Assembly (NCBI RefSeq): GCF_017833525.1
Contig: NZ_JAFICD010000001.1
Coordinates: 1,364,001-1,428,000, forward strand
Direction: 5' to 3'
DNA: 64,000 bases
Source: Duganella sp. 1411
GTDB lineage: Bacteria; Pseudomonadota; Gammaproteobacteria; Burkholderiales; Burkholderiaceae_D
Shown here: positions 46,817 through 55,873 of the stretch, one piece after another
Layout of the letters: each line of letters starts with the position of its first letter
Numbering within the stretch: the stretch's first letter is position 1
Made by a program: the position numbers and the translations under genes
The notes under the pieces: model-generated
The model's input: only the letters and a program-made list of their open reading frames with translations
Told to the model about the DNA's origin: nothing
The model's database searches: none

Positions 46817-46844
46817 GGGGTCGGACCCCGAGGGGTCCGACCCC
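46817..46844. repeat. GGGGTCGGACCCC-type palindrome, copy 2 (possible bidirectional terminator)
   Basis: GGGGTCGGACCCC, GA, GGGGTCCGACCCC: a near-perfect 28-base palindrome between the convergent cytochrome and urtE genes. Confidence 0.85.
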
Positions 46845-46862
46845 GCCGCACCGGGTTAAGGT

Positions 46863-47561
46863 TCACACAGCCAAATGCCGCTTAACTTCCGGATCGTTCA
46901 TCGTCGCCTGCGCGCCGGCGGCGACCACCTCCCCGCGCGACATCACGATGAACTGGTCCGCCAGCTCGTGCGCGAAATCGAAATACTGCTCGCACAGCAG
47001 AATCGCCATGTCCCCCCGCTGGCGCAGCAGCCGTATCACGTTGCCGATATCCTTGATGATCGACGGCTGGATACCCTCGGTGGGCTCGTCGAGGATGATC
47101 AACTTCGGCTCCGCCAGCAGCGCCCGCGCGATCGCCAACTGCTGCTGCTGGCCGCCGGACAAATCGCCGCCGCGACGGTGCAGCATATCCTTCAGCACCG
47201 GGAACAGCTCGTACACCTCGCCTTTGATCAAGCTGGCCTTCTTGCCGCTGTGCGTCGCAAGCCCCATCAGCAGATTTTCCTCCACCGTCAGCCGCGCGAA
47301 GATCTCCCGCCCCTGCGGCACGTAGGCAATGCCGGCCCGCGCGCGCTGGTGCGGCGCCAGGCGCGTGATGTCGCGCCCTTCCAGCTTGACGCTGCCGGCC
47401 GACACCGGCAACACGCCCATAAGGCACTTCAACAGTGTCGTCTTACCCACGCCGTTACGCCCCAGCAGCGCCATGCACTTGCCGCGCTCCAGCTCCAGCG
47501 ACACGCCGCGCAAGGTATGCGACGAACCATAGTACTGATTGATTTTTTCAACTTGCAGCAT
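46863..47561 (-). CDS. urtE: Urea ABC transporter ATP-binding protein UrtE
   Basis: One of two ATPases of the UrtABCDE high-affinity urea importer (HAAT type). The 232-residue protein has Walker A LGRNGVGKTTLLK, signature LSGGQQQQLAIARAL, Walker B LIILDEPTEGIQP and the D/H loop (LCEQYF). The EPTEGIQPSII stretch is typical of UrtE/LivF. Start ATG 47561 lies five bases after the urtD stop. Sequence likeness to LivF means the urea assignment rests on the whole operon, mainly UrtA. Confidence 0.92.
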   Translation of the reverse strand: MLQVEKINQYYGSSHTLRGVSLELERGKCMALLGRNGVGKTTLLKCLMGVLPVSAGSVKLEGRDITRLAPHQRARAGIAYVPQGREIFARLTVEENLLMGLATHSGKKASLIKGEVYELFPVLKDMLHRRGGDLSGGQQQQLAIARALLAEPKLIILDEPTEGIQPSIIKDIGNVIRLLRQRGDMAILLCEQYFDFAHELADQFIVMSRGEVVAAGAQATMNDPEVKRHLAV

Positions 47562-47566
47562 ATTCT

Positions 47567-48364
47567 TCAGCGTCCCAGATAGACTTCGATCACCCGCTCA
47601 TCGGACTGCACCTGCGCCATCGTCCCCTGCGCCAGCACCGAACCCTCGTGCAGCACCGTCACCACGCCCTGCTGCGCGATCTCCGTCACGAACGCCATGT
47701 CATGCTCGACCACCATGATCGAATGCTTGCCGCGCAATTCGTTCAGCAGTTCGGCCGTGCGCGCGGTCTCCGCGTCGGACATGCCGGCCACCGGCTCGTC
47801 GAGCAAAATCAGCTGCGGCTCCTGCATCAGCAGCATGCCGATCTCCAGCCACTGCTTCTGGCCGTGCGACAGCAACCCGGCCAGACGCGCCTCGCTGCCG
47901 TTCAGGCGTATCAGCTTGAGGATCTCGTCGATCTTGCCGCGCTGTTCCGAGTCCAGCCGCGCGAACAGCGTGGGCCGAACGCGCTTGTCGGTCTTCATCG
48001 CCAGTTCCAGGTTCTCGAACACCGTGTGCTGCTCGAAGATGGTCGGACGCTGGAACTTGCGGCCGATGCCGGCGTGGGCGATCTGGTACTCGGTCATGCG
48101 GCTCAAGTCCATGGTCTGGCCGAAGTAGGCCGTGCCGGACGTCGGCCGCGTCTTGCCAGTGATGACGTCCATCATCGTCGTCTTGCCCGCGCCGTTAGGC
48201 CCGATGATGCAACGCAGCTCGCCGACCGATATGTCCAGGCTCAGTTTATTGAGCGCCCGGAAGCCGTCGAACGACACCGTGATCTCTTCCAGGTACAGGA
48301 TCGCGCCGTGCGTCGTATCCAGTCCCGCTGCCGCGACGCGGTCATAGCTCTCGTTTCCGCTCAT
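47567..48364 (-). CDS. urtD: Urea ABC transporter ATP-binding protein UrtD
   Basis: The second ATPase of the importer. The 265-residue protein carries Walker A IIGPNGAGKTTMMD, Walker B LILLDEPVAGMSDAET, and the GITGKTRPTSGTAYF/GRKFQRPTIFEQHTVFENLELA region typical of UrtD. Its first 20 residues (MSGNESYDRVAAAGLDTTHG) precede the ABC domain. The start overlaps the urtC stop by four bases. Confidence 0.93.
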   Translation of the reverse strand: MSGNESYDRVAAAGLDTTHGAILYLEEITVSFDGFRALNKLSLDISVGELRCIIGPNGAGKTTMMDVITGKTRPTSGTAYFGQTMDLSRMTEYQIAHAGIGRKFQRPTIFEQHTVFENLELAMKTDKRVRPTLFARLDSEQRGKIDEILKLIRLNGSEARLAGLLSHGQKQWLEIGMLLMQEPQLILLDEPVAGMSDAETARTAELLNELRGKHSIMVVEHDMAFVTEIAQQGVVTVLHEGSVLAQGTMAQVQSDERVIEVYLGR

Positions 48365-49449
48365 GCCGCCTCCTCCTTCTTGCCCCGGCGCGCCGCCAGG
48401 CCGGCGATGCCCTGCGGCAGATAGCGCGTCACCAAAATAAAGATCAACCCCAGCGCGAACAGCCACAGATCCGGGAAGGCGCCGGTGAACCAGCTCTTCA
48501 AACCATTGACCGAGAAGGCGCCGATGATGGGACCGATCAGCGTGCCGCGCCCGCCGACGGCGGCCCAGATCACCATCTCGATCGAGTTCGCCGGCGACAT
48601 CTCGGAAGGATTGATGATGCCCACCTGCGGCACGTACAAGGCGCCCGCTATCCCGCACAGCACCGCCGACAGGGTCCATACGAACAGTTTGAACCACAGC
48701 GGGTTATAACCGATGAACATCAAGCGCGACTCCGAATCGCGCACCGCCTGCAGCACGCGTCCCAGCTTGGAGCGCACGATGGCGCGGCACAGCAGCAGCG
48801 AACCGGCCAGTACCGCCAGCGTCACCAGATACAGGGTCGCCTTGGTGCCGGGCGCGCTGATCGAATAGCCCAGAATGCGTTTGAAATCCGTGAAGCCGTT
48901 GTTACCGCCAAAGCCCGTGTCGTTACGGAAGAACAGCAGCATGAAGGCATACGTCATCGCCTGCGTGATGATCGAGAAGTACACACCCTTGATGCGGGAG
49001 CGGAACGCGAAGAAGCCGAACACGAAGGCCAGCACGCCGGGCACCAGCACCACCAGCGACAGGCAGTACCAGAAGCTGTCGGTCGCGGTCCAGTACCACG
49101 GGTAGGTTTTCCAGTCGAGGAAGACCATGAAGTCCGGCAGATCGCTCTGGTACACGCCATCCCTGCCGATGGCGCGCATCAGGTACATGCCGTGCGCGTA
49201 GGCGCCCAGCGCGAAGAACACGCCATGGCCCAGTGACAGGATGCCGGCGTAGCCCCACACCATGTCGAGCGCCAGCGCGGCCAGCGCGTAGCACATGAAT
49301 TTGCCGATCAGGCTGACCATGTAGCTCGGCACGTGCAGCGCGTGGCCGTCCGGGAAAACCAGGTTAAGCAGCGGCAGCGCCGCCAGCACCACGCAGGTCG
49401 CCGCGATGGCGCTCCACGCCCGGCGCGAAAACAAAGAATTAGCGGTCAT
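48361..49449 (-). CDS. urtC: Urea ABC transporter permease UrtC
   Basis: Membrane permease of the importer, 362 residues with about eight to ten helices; LivM-type features include DMVWGYAGILSLGHGVFFALGAYAHGMY and GVYFSIITQAMTYAF, plus the AVGGRGTLIGPIIGAF motif. It overlaps urtB (ATGA at 49446-49449) and urtD (ATGA at 48361-48364), so the three are translated together. Confidence 0.93.
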   Translation of the reverse strand: MTANSLFSRRAWSAIAATCVVLAALPLLNLVFPDGHALHVPSYMVSLIGKFMCYALAALALDMVWGYAGILSLGHGVFFALGAYAHGMYLMRAIGRDGVYQSDLPDFMVFLDWKTYPWYWTATDSFWYCLSLVVLVPGVLAFVFGFFAFRSRIKGVYFSIITQAMTYAFMLLFFRNDTGFGGNNGFTDFKRILGYSISAPGTKATLYLVTLAVLAGSLLLCRAIVRSKLGRVLQAVRDSESRLMFIGYNPLWFKLFVWTLSAVLCGIAGALYVPQVGIINPSEMSPANSIEMVIWAAVGGRGTLIGPIIGAFSVNGLKSWFTGAFPDLWLFALGLIFILVTRYLPQGIAGLAARRGKKEEAA

Positions 49450-51038
49450 TCAGCACTCCTGCCTTTCATGGCGAACAGACCCTGCGGCCGCTTCTGGATA
49501 AAGATGATGATGAAGATCAGGATGGCGATCTTGGCCAGCACCGCGCCTGCCACCGGCTCGAGGAATTTGTTGGCTTCGCCCAGTCCCAGCGCGGCGATGA
49601 TGGTGCCGGCCAGTTGGCCGACGCCGCCCAGCACCACCACCATGAACGAATCGACGATGTAGCTCTGGCCCAGGTCCGGCCCCACGTTTCCCAGCTGCGA
49701 CAGCGCCACGCCACCGAGGCCGGCGATGCCCGAGCCCAGGCCGAAGGTCATCATGTCGATCTTGGCGGTCGACACGCCGACGCAGCCGGCCATGCGGCGG
49801 TTCTGCATCACGGCGCGCACGAACAGGCCCAGTCGCGTCTTGTTCAGGATCAGCCACACGCCCGCCACGACGATCATCGCGAAGACGATGATGGCGATGC
49901 GGTTATAGGCCAGCACCAGGTTGCCCAGCACCGTCACCCCGCCCGACATCCACGACGGATTGGCCACTTCGACGTTTTGCGCGCCGAAGATGGTGCGCAC
50001 GCCCTGCATCAATATGAGGCTGATGCCCCAGGTGGCCAGCAGCGTCTCCAGCGGACGGCCATACAGCCAGCGGATCACCGTGCGTTCCATCGCCACGCCC
50101 ACCGCCGCCGTCACCAGGAAGGCGGCCGGCAGCGCGGCGATCAGGTAGGCGTCCACCGCCGACGGGAAGTACTGGCGGAACGCCAGCTGGCACAGATAGG
50201 TGGTGTAGGCGCCTATCATCAGCAGCTCGCCGTGCGCCATGTTGATGATGCCCATCAGGCCGAAGGTGATGGCCAATCCCAGCGCCGTCAGCAGCAGCAC
50301 GCTGCCCAGCGAGATGCCGTAGAAGACATTGCCGATAAATTCGGTGCGCGCCAGGCGGCTGTCGATGGTCGCCAGCGTGCGCGCGGCGGCCACGCGCACG
50401 CCTTCATCCGGTTCGGCCGGCGTGCCGTCGGCGTTTTTAATTAGCATCGCCTGCAGCACCGGCCGCAGGTTGGCGTTGCTGCTATCGGCCAGCGCCTCCA
50501 CCGCGCCTTTGCGCTTGGCGGCGTCGGGCGATTGCAGGTTGGCGGTCGCCGCGACCAGCTGCAGCAGCGGACGGATGCCGGCGTCGGTCTCCTTGGCGAG
50601 GGCTTTTTCGATCAGCGGCGCCTGCGCCAGCGTCACGCTTTTTTGCAGCTCGGTGACGGCGGCCAGGCGTTCGGCGCGGTCGGGGGAAAGCAGTTTGAGC
50701 GCCGACAGCGCGTCGTCGATGGCGCCGCGCAGACGGTTGTTGATCATCAGGCCGTCGATCCCCTCCGGCAGCGGGCCGGTGGCGCCGCTGGCGGGATTGT
50801 AGGCCTTGTCGTCGGTGACGATCAGTATGTGACCATCGGGCGTCGCGTAGGCGTCGCCGTTTTTCATCGCCATCAACAGGCGGGTGGCGTCGTCATTGGC
50901 CAGCGCGCCGATCTTGCCGACCGCCGCGATGCGGGCGTCGGCGTCGTCGCCGGTCAATGGCGCCAGCAAGGCGCTGTCGATGGCCGCCTGTGCCGCGCCG
51001 GCGATGCACAGGCATGCTAGCAGTATTAGTTTTTTCAA
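49446..51038 (-). CDS. urtB: Urea ABC transporter permease UrtB with N-terminal extension
   Basis: A 530-residue LivH-type permease. The first 18 residues form a signal peptide (LKKLILLACLCIAGAAQA), followed by about 200 periplasmic residues with HEAT-like alpha repeats (IDSALLAPLTGDDADARIAAVGKIG), then the membrane permease (FYGISLGSVLLLTALGLAITFGLMGIINMAHGELLMIGAY). The N-terminal extension is usual for proteobacterial UrtB. A TTG at 51038 is taken as start, since it opens the signal peptide; GTG 51074 is upstream in frame. No ATG suits. Confidence 0.9.
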   Translation of the reverse strand: MKKLILLACLCIAGAAQAAIDSALLAPLTGDDADARIAAVGKIGALANDDATRLLMAMKNGDAYATPDGHILIVTDDKAYNPASGATGPLPEGIDGLMINNRLRGAIDDALSALKLLSPDRAERLAAVTELQKSVTLAQAPLIEKALAKETDAGIRPLLQLVAATANLQSPDAAKRKGAVEALADSSNANLRPVLQAMLIKNADGTPAEPDEGVRVAAARTLATIDSRLARTEFIGNVFYGISLGSVLLLTALGLAITFGLMGIINMAHGELLMIGAYTTYLCQLAFRQYFPSAVDAYLIAALPAAFLVTAAVGVAMERTVIRWLYGRPLETLLATWGISLILMQGVRTIFGAQNVEVANPSWMSGGVTVLGNLVLAYNRIAIIVFAMIVVAGVWLILNKTRLGLFVRAVMQNRRMAGCVGVSTAKIDMMTFGLGSGIAGLGGVALSQLGNVGPDLGQSYIVDSFMVVVLGGVGQLAGTIIAALGLGEANKFLEPVAGAVLAKIAILIFIIIFIQKRPQGLFAMKGRSAE

Positions 51039-51085
51039 GATTTTTCCAGTATGCGGAAATCGTGGAACCCGCACTGCGGCGGACA

Positions 51086-51113
51086 GGGGTCGGACCCAGA
51101 GGGGTCCGACCCC
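51086..51113. repeat. GGGGTCGGACCCC-type palindrome, copy 3
   Basis: GGGGTCGGACCC, AGA, GGGGTCCGACCCC, lying in the 120-base gap between urtA and urtB. Placed inside an operon, it may lower expression of urtBCDE relative to urtA, as REP elements do. Confidence 0.8.
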
Positions 51114-51158
51114 AGCCTCTTTGGGTTGGGTGTACGGCTCAATCCACCGTCGCTTTCT

Positions 51159-52415
51159 TTACAGCTTTTGCTTGCCTTCGTTACCAGGGATGTACGGGCT
51201 CCAAGGCTGGGCGCGCACCGGACCCGGCGTTTTCCACACCACGTTGAACTGGCCGTCGCCGCGGATCTCGCCGATGAACACTGGCTTATGCAAGTGGTGG
51301 TTGGTCGCGTCCATCGTCAGCGTGAAGCCCGAAGGCGCCTTGAAGCTCTGGCCGCCCATCGCCGCGATCACCTTGTCGGTGTCGGTCGACTTGGCCTTCT
51401 CCACCGCCTGCGCCCACATGTGGATGCCGACGTAGGTCGCTTCCATCGGATCGTTGGTCACCACCGTTTTCGCGTTCGGCAGTTTTTTGGCGACGGCGTA
51501 GGCCTTCCACTTCTTGATGAACTCCGCGTTGACCGGATTTTTCACCGACTCGAAGTAGTTCCAGGCCGCCAGGTGGCCCAGCAGCGGCTTGGTGTCGACG
51601 CCGCGCAGTTCCTCCTCGCCCACCGAGAACGCCACCACCGGCACGTCGGTCGCCTTCAGGCCGGCGTTGCCCAGCTCTTTGTAGAACGGCACGTTGGAGT
51701 CGCCGTTGATGGTGGAGATCACCGCCGTCTTGCCGCCGGCCGAGAACTTCTTGATGTTGGCGACGATGGTTTGGTAATCCGAATGGCCGAACGGGGTGTA
51801 CACCTCGTCGATGTCGCTATCCTTCACGCCTTTGCTCTTCAAGAAGGCGCGCAGGATCTTGTTGGTGGTGCGCGGGTAGACGTAGTCGGTCCCCAGCAGC
51901 ACGAAGCGCTTGGCGCCGCCGCCGTCCTTGCTCATCAGGTATTCCACCGCCGGTATCGCCTGCTGGTTCGGCGCCGCGCCGGTGTAGAAGACGTTCTTTT
52001 CCAGTTCCTCGCCCTCGTACTGCACCGGGTAGAACAACAGGCTATTCAACTCCTTGAAGACCGGCAGCACCGACTTGCGCGACACCGACGTCCAGCAGCC
52101 GAAGACCGCCGCCACCTTGTCCTGGGCGATCAGGCCGCGCGCTTTTTCGGCGAACAGCGGCCAGTTAGAGGCCGGATCGACGACCACCGCTTCCAGCTTC
52201 TTGCCCATCACGCCGCCCTTGGCGTTGATCTCATCGATGGTCATCAAGGCGACATCCTTGAGCGAGGTCTCCGAGATGGCCATGGTGCCCGACAGCGAGT
52301 GCAGGATGCCGACCTTGATGGTGTCTGCTGCATAAACATTCACACCGGCGGCCAGCATGGACGCGGCGGCGGCGATGCGGCTCAGGGAGCCGATGAAGTT
52401 GCGACGATTTTGCAT
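51159..52415 (-). CDS. urtA: Urea ABC transporter substrate-binding protein UrtA
   Basis: Periplasmic binding protein of the importer. The 418-residue protein has a signal peptide (MQNRRNFIGSLSRIAAAASM...YA, cleaved near residue 29; RR followed by hydrophobic residues suggests possible Tat export). The mature part starts ADTIKVGILHSLSGTMAISE and has VFGCWTSVSRKSVLPVF, LLFYPVQYEGEE, AFSVGEEELRG and ATYVGIHMWAQAVEKAKS, typical of UrtA. It is the most specific urea marker in the operon. Confidence 0.94.
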   Translation of the reverse strand: MQNRRNFIGSLSRIAAAASMLAAGVNVYAADTIKVGILHSLSGTMAISETSLKDVALMTIDEINAKGGVMGKKLEAVVVDPASNWPLFAEKARGLIAQDKVAAVFGCWTSVSRKSVLPVFKELNSLLFYPVQYEGEELEKNVFYTGAAPNQQAIPAVEYLMSKDGGGAKRFVLLGTDYVYPRTTNKILRAFLKSKGVKDSDIDEVYTPFGHSDYQTIVANIKKFSAGGKTAVISTINGDSNVPFYKELGNAGLKATDVPVVAFSVGEEELRGVDTKPLLGHLAAWNYFESVKNPVNAEFIKKWKAYAVAKKLPNAKTVVTNDPMEATYVGIHMWAQAVEKAKSTDTDKVIAAMGGQSFKAPSGFTLTMDATNHHLHKPVFIGEIRGDGQFNVVWKTPGPVRAQPWSPYIPGNEGKQKL

Positions 52416-52439
52416 GTGATAGCTCCGTAGGTGACGAGA

Positions 52440-53573
52440 TTAGTATTGCAGCTGCAAAGTGACCGAGAACTTGTCCTGGCTGGCGACGCTGGTGACTTTG
52501 GTCTTCGAGTAGAAGGCGCTGACCTGCGCGTTGTAGCCGTCGATGATGTAGTTCACGCCGGCGTCGATCTGCTTGGTGTCGACGTTGGTATCGGCGGAGA
52601 ACTTCTGCCAGTGCGCGAACGGCTGCAGCTTGCCCCAACCGGCCTTCTGCTCGAAGATGTAGGACACGCCGGCCGAATAGGCCTTGCCCTGCTCCGCCAG
52701 CACGATGTTGTCGGTGTCGTAGTCGTAGTAGGCCGCTTCCACCGCCACCGCGCCGGAACCCTTGATGCGCTTCTCCATCAGGAAGTCGACGTTGTAGGAG
52801 CTGTATTTGCCGTTCTTGGCGACGGTCAGGATGCCGTCTTTCTGATAGCGGCCCGCCACGCCGATCGACAGGATGTCGGCGTTGCCCAGGTAGTTACCGG
52901 TGCCGTAGTAGCCCGGTTCCGCGTCCCAGAAGTCGTACTGCAGGCGGCCCGCGTACATCAGCGAATCGTCGGCCTTGACGCCCGCCGCCTTGGCCTGCGA
53001 CTGCGTCAGCGTACCGATGCCGAAGGTGTGGCCCTCGAAGGCGCCGAACGAGTAACCGAGCTTGCCGTCGGCGACGTTGCCCCAGACGACCACGCCGTCG
53101 TCGCGGCCGCGGAAGATGCCGCCGTTGTAGCCGTAGCGCGACGCCACGCCGGCCCAGTAGCCGCCGCCCATCGAGTAGTACGGCCCGGCCATGTTGGCAC
53201 GGTCGCTCGGCGACAGCAGGCGGCCGGCCCATATATTGAGTTCGGGCGAGATGGCGAACTGGCCGGCGGCGTCGAGCACGCGGATCTTGTCGCCGTCCCA
53301 CTCGGTGTTGAACATGCCCTTGATGTTCTTGTTGAGCGAGGCGCCGAAGAACAGGCGGCCGCTGTCCAGATTGAAGTCCTGCGAGCGCCCGCTGCCGTTG
53401 GGCGCGGCGTCCTCGGCGCTGGTGAAGCTCTCGCGCAGGCCGAAGCCGACGCTAACCGACTTGTCGTCGCCCATGTTGATCGTCGCGCCGGCGCAGGCAG
53501 GGTTGGATATACCCGCCGCCACCGCCGCCACCGCCGCCAGCAGCAGTTGCTGGCTTCCCCGTTTCAGACGCAT
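52440..53573 (-). CDS. Outer-membrane porin-like channel preceding urtA
   Basis: A 377-residue beta-barrel protein with a signal peptide (cleavage after ACAG, near residue 29), alternating strands with many Gly, Tyr and Asp, and a final Leu-Gln-Tyr (QLQY), fitting an outer-membrane barrel end. No exact family name is claimed; it resembles the channels that travel with urea/amide importers (FmdC-like). It is 24 bases upstream of urtA on the same strand, so it likely heads the operon and provides outer-membrane entry for urea or related small amides. The region before it (53574-53656) may hold the promoter. Confidence 0.8.
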   Translation of the reverse strand: MRLKRGSQQLLLAAVAAVAAGISNPACAGATINMGDDKSVSVGFGLRESFTSAEDAAPNGSGRSQDFNLDSGRLFFGASLNKNIKGMFNTEWDGDKIRVLDAAGQFAISPELNIWAGRLLSPSDRANMAGPYYSMGGGYWAGVASRYGYNGGIFRGRDDGVVVWGNVADGKLGYSFGAFEGHTFGIGTLTQSQAKAAGVKADDSLMYAGRLQYDFWDAEPGYYGTGNYLGNADILSIGVAGRYQKDGILTVAKNGKYSSYNVDFLMEKRIKGSGAVAVEAAYYDYDTDNIVLAEQGKAYSAGVSYIFEQKAGWGKLQPFAHWQKFSADTNVDTKQIDAGVNYIIDGYNAQVSAFYSKTKVTSVASQDKFSVTLQLQY

Positions 53574-53656
53574 CGTGTTTCCCCTTGGTTGGACTATTGT
53601 TGAACTAATGTTGCAACTTTAGTCAGCAAGGAGAACTCGGGGAATACGTCGAATGA

Positions 53657-53697
53657 CGTAGGGCCGATTACGGCGTTCCGCCCATTCCCCCCCTACG
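53657..53697. repeat. GGCGGATTA-type palindromic repeat, degenerate copy
   Basis: CGTAGGGCCGATTACGGCGT, then CCGCCCATTCC and CCCTACG; a decayed relative of the copies at 28.8 and 36.4 kb. It lies in the divergent gap between the channel gene and the next small gene. Confidence 0.6.
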
Positions 53698-53758
53698 TGA
53701 TCCCATAGCACGCAATTTCGTGCACAATTACGCTTTCAGATTTTAAGAGAGCCCTATC

Positions 53759-53986
53759 ATGACCATTTTCGCCGCCCCCGTATTCGACGCCACCGTGATT
53801 TACGAAGGCAACGAGCTGTTCAAAGGCCAGGGCGCCGCGCGCGGCTGGGCCGAGAAACTGGCCAAGGAACTGGAGTGCGAGATCGGCGTCGAAAAGATCG
53901 GCACCGGCTGGGCGCTGACCGGCACCGTCGACGGCGAGCCGTGCAAATGGGGCATCCTCGGCCAGCGTCTTAAACGCATGGAATAA
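53759..53986 (+). CDS. Small conserved hypothetical protein (75 aa)
   Basis: A 75-residue cytosolic protein, MTIFAAPVFDATVIYEGNEL...GILGQRLKRME, that I cannot assign. It has a plausible ribosome-binding site (AAGAGAG, about ten bases before ATG) and good high-GC codon use. It ends 75 bases before the topoisomerase gene. No membrane segment or signal peptide is seen. Confidence 0.65.
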   Translation: MTIFAAPVFDATVIYEGNELFKGQGAARGWAEKLAKELECEIGVEKIGTGWALTGTVDGEPCKWGILGQRLKRME

Positions 53987-54061
53987 AGCGTGCGCTATCG
54001 CACATCATTGCGCTGAGGCGGACGGTAGGATTACCGCTAACCTGCTCACCCGAGGACAGCA

Positions 54062-55159
54062 ATGAAGCGCGATCTCCCAGCGGCCGTCACCCCGGCCCCC
54101 ACGCCCGCCACCGACGACGCCCTGGCGGCGGCCAAATCGGCCGGCCTGCGCTACGTGCACGACTACCAGCCAGGCATCGCGCGCCGCAAGCGCGGCAAGA
54201 CCTTTCACTACGTCGACGCCGACGGCCACCCGGTCAAGGACGCCGACACGCTCGCGCGCATCAAGTCGCTGGTGATCCCGCCGGCGTGGACCGACGTCTG
54301 GATCTGCAAGCAGCCGCTGGGCCACCTGCAGGCGACCGGGCGCGACGCGCGCGGGCGCAAGCAGTACCGCTACCACCCGCGCTGGCGCTCGCTGCGCGAC
54401 GAATCGAAATACGAGCGCATGCTCAACTTCGGCAAGGCGCTGCCGGCCATCCGCAAGGCCGTCGACGCCGCGCTCAAGCAACCCGGGCTGCCGCGCGAAA
54501 AGGTGCTCGCGACCATCGTCTACCTGCTGGAGGCGACGATGATGCGGATCGGTAACGAGGAATATGCGCGCGAAAACAAATCCTTCGGCCTGACCACGCT
54601 GCGCGAGCGCCATGTGCGGCTCGACGGCAGCAAGGTCGAGTTCCGCTTCCGCGGCAAGAGCGGCGTCAACCACACGGTCCAGGTGCAGGACCGGCGCCTG
54701 GCCAACACCATCCGCCGCACCTTGGACCTGCCGGGCCAGGAGCTGTTCCAGTATGTCGACGACGACGGCAATCCGCACACGGTCGGCTCGGCCGACGTCA
54801 ACGAGTACCTGCAATCGATCGCCGGCGAGGACTACACCGCCAAGGACTTCCGCACCTGGTCGGGCACGGTGCTGGCGGCGGTGGCGCTGCTGGAATATGA
54901 AAAATACGACTCCGAGGCGCAGGCCAAGAAGAACATCGTGCAGGCGATCGAATCGGTGGCCAAAAAACTCGGCAACACGCCGACCATTTGCCGCAAATGC
55001 TACGTGCATCCGGCGGTGATCGAGTCCTACCTCGACGGCACGATGCTGACGGCGCTGCGCCAGCGCGCCAAGGAGGAATTGAAGGAAGACCTGCACGAGC
55101 TGCGTCCCGAGGAAGCGGCGGTGCTGGCGCTGTTGCAGCAGCGTCTGCAGGCGGCCTGA
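54062..55159 (+). CDS. DNA topoisomerase IB
   Basis: A 365-residue poxvirus-like bacterial type IB topoisomerase that relaxes supercoils by a transient 3'-phosphotyrosyl bond. Family parts: the N-terminal domain (RYVHDYQPGIARRKRGKTFHYVDADGHPV, then IPPAWTDVWICKQPLGHLQATGRDARGRKQYRYHPRW) and the catalytic domain with KSGVNHTVQVQDRRLANTIRR, TAKDFRTWSGT and the active-site Tyr314 in RKCYVHPAVIESY. The length is typical of bacterial TopIB. A small hypothetical lies 75 bases upstream and another 80 bases downstream. Confidence 0.94.
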   Translation: MKRDLPAAVTPAPTPATDDALAAAKSAGLRYVHDYQPGIARRKRGKTFHYVDADGHPVKDADTLARIKSLVIPPAWTDVWICKQPLGHLQATGRDARGRKQYRYHPRWRSLRDESKYERMLNFGKALPAIRKAVDAALKQPGLPREKVLATIVYLLEATMMRIGNEEYARENKSFGLTTLRERHVRLDGSKVEFRFRGKSGVNHTVQVQDRRLANTIRRTLDLPGQELFQYVDDDGNPHTVGSADVNEYLQSIAGEDYTAKDFRTWSGTVLAAVALLEYEKYDSEAQAKKNIVQAIESVAKKLGNTPTICRKCYVHPAVIESYLDGTMLTALRQRAKEELKEDLHELRPEEAAVLALLQQRLQAA

Positions 55160-55239
55160 GCACGGCGGAGGACGCGTCCGGCGCTCGCGCGGCACCCGCC
55201 TTCGGGGTAGAATCTACTTCCGTTGACCGCGAGCCGCCC

Positions 55240-55665
55240 ATGCCCCCTGCCCTGCCATTTCCCATCCGCAAAGAGTGCCCGCCCGGCGCCTGCGAATGCC
55301 GGCAGAGCGAGCTGCTGGACGCGTGGGAACGCGACGACCAGACCGACATCCGCGTGCTGCGGCTGACGCGCGAGGAGGAAAAGGCATTGATCGCGCGCAT
55401 CGAAGCGATCGACAGCTACGAGGCTTTGGGCCGCATCGAGCAGCGCATGCGGGAACTGCTGGGCATCCAACTGACGATCACGCCCAGCGCCAACGGCGTG
55501 CGCACCGTCATGGGTTTGCAGATCAAGCTGGCGGAGCAGCAAGGCCTGTGCCGGCGCACCCGCGAAAACATTCCCGCCGCGATCCGCCGCTGCTTCGGCC
55601 AGCATCCCGAGATCATCTACGCGCTGCTGAACGCGCGCGACCTGCTGGGCGCCGAACAAGGCTAA
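55240..55665 (+). CDS. Conserved hypothetical protein (141 aa)
   Basis: A 141-residue cytosolic protein of unknown function. It has a Cys-containing N-terminus (RKECPPGACECRQSELL) and a helical remainder (REEEKALIARIEAIDSYEALGRIEQRMRELLG). I recall the KECPPGAC start as conserved in betaproteobacterial small proteins of unknown role. ATG 55240 is used; the frame is open upstream across the end of the topoisomerase gene. About 276 bases without a gene follow it, AT-rich in the second half. Confidence 0.65.
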   Translation: MPPALPFPIRKECPPGACECRQSELLDAWERDDQTDIRVLRLTREEEKALIARIEAIDSYEALGRIEQRMRELLGIQLTITPSANGVRTVMGLQIKLAEQQGLCRRTRENIPAAIRRCFGQHPEIIYALLNARDLLGAEQG

Positions 55666-55873
55666 GGCCGGGACCGCGCGTCCCTATCGCCCGACCATTA
55701 CACAAAACAATCGCCCATTCACGGAACACGCGCTCGGTAAACCTTCGCGCGCAGGATAAGCCGCGCCCTTTTTTAGCGTGATCAACGCAATGGGAAGCGA
55801 TGACGACCGCTTCCTTTTTATCCGTTTAACAACGCCCCGCATTTAGACGATGACAATTCGATTCTAATATGGC

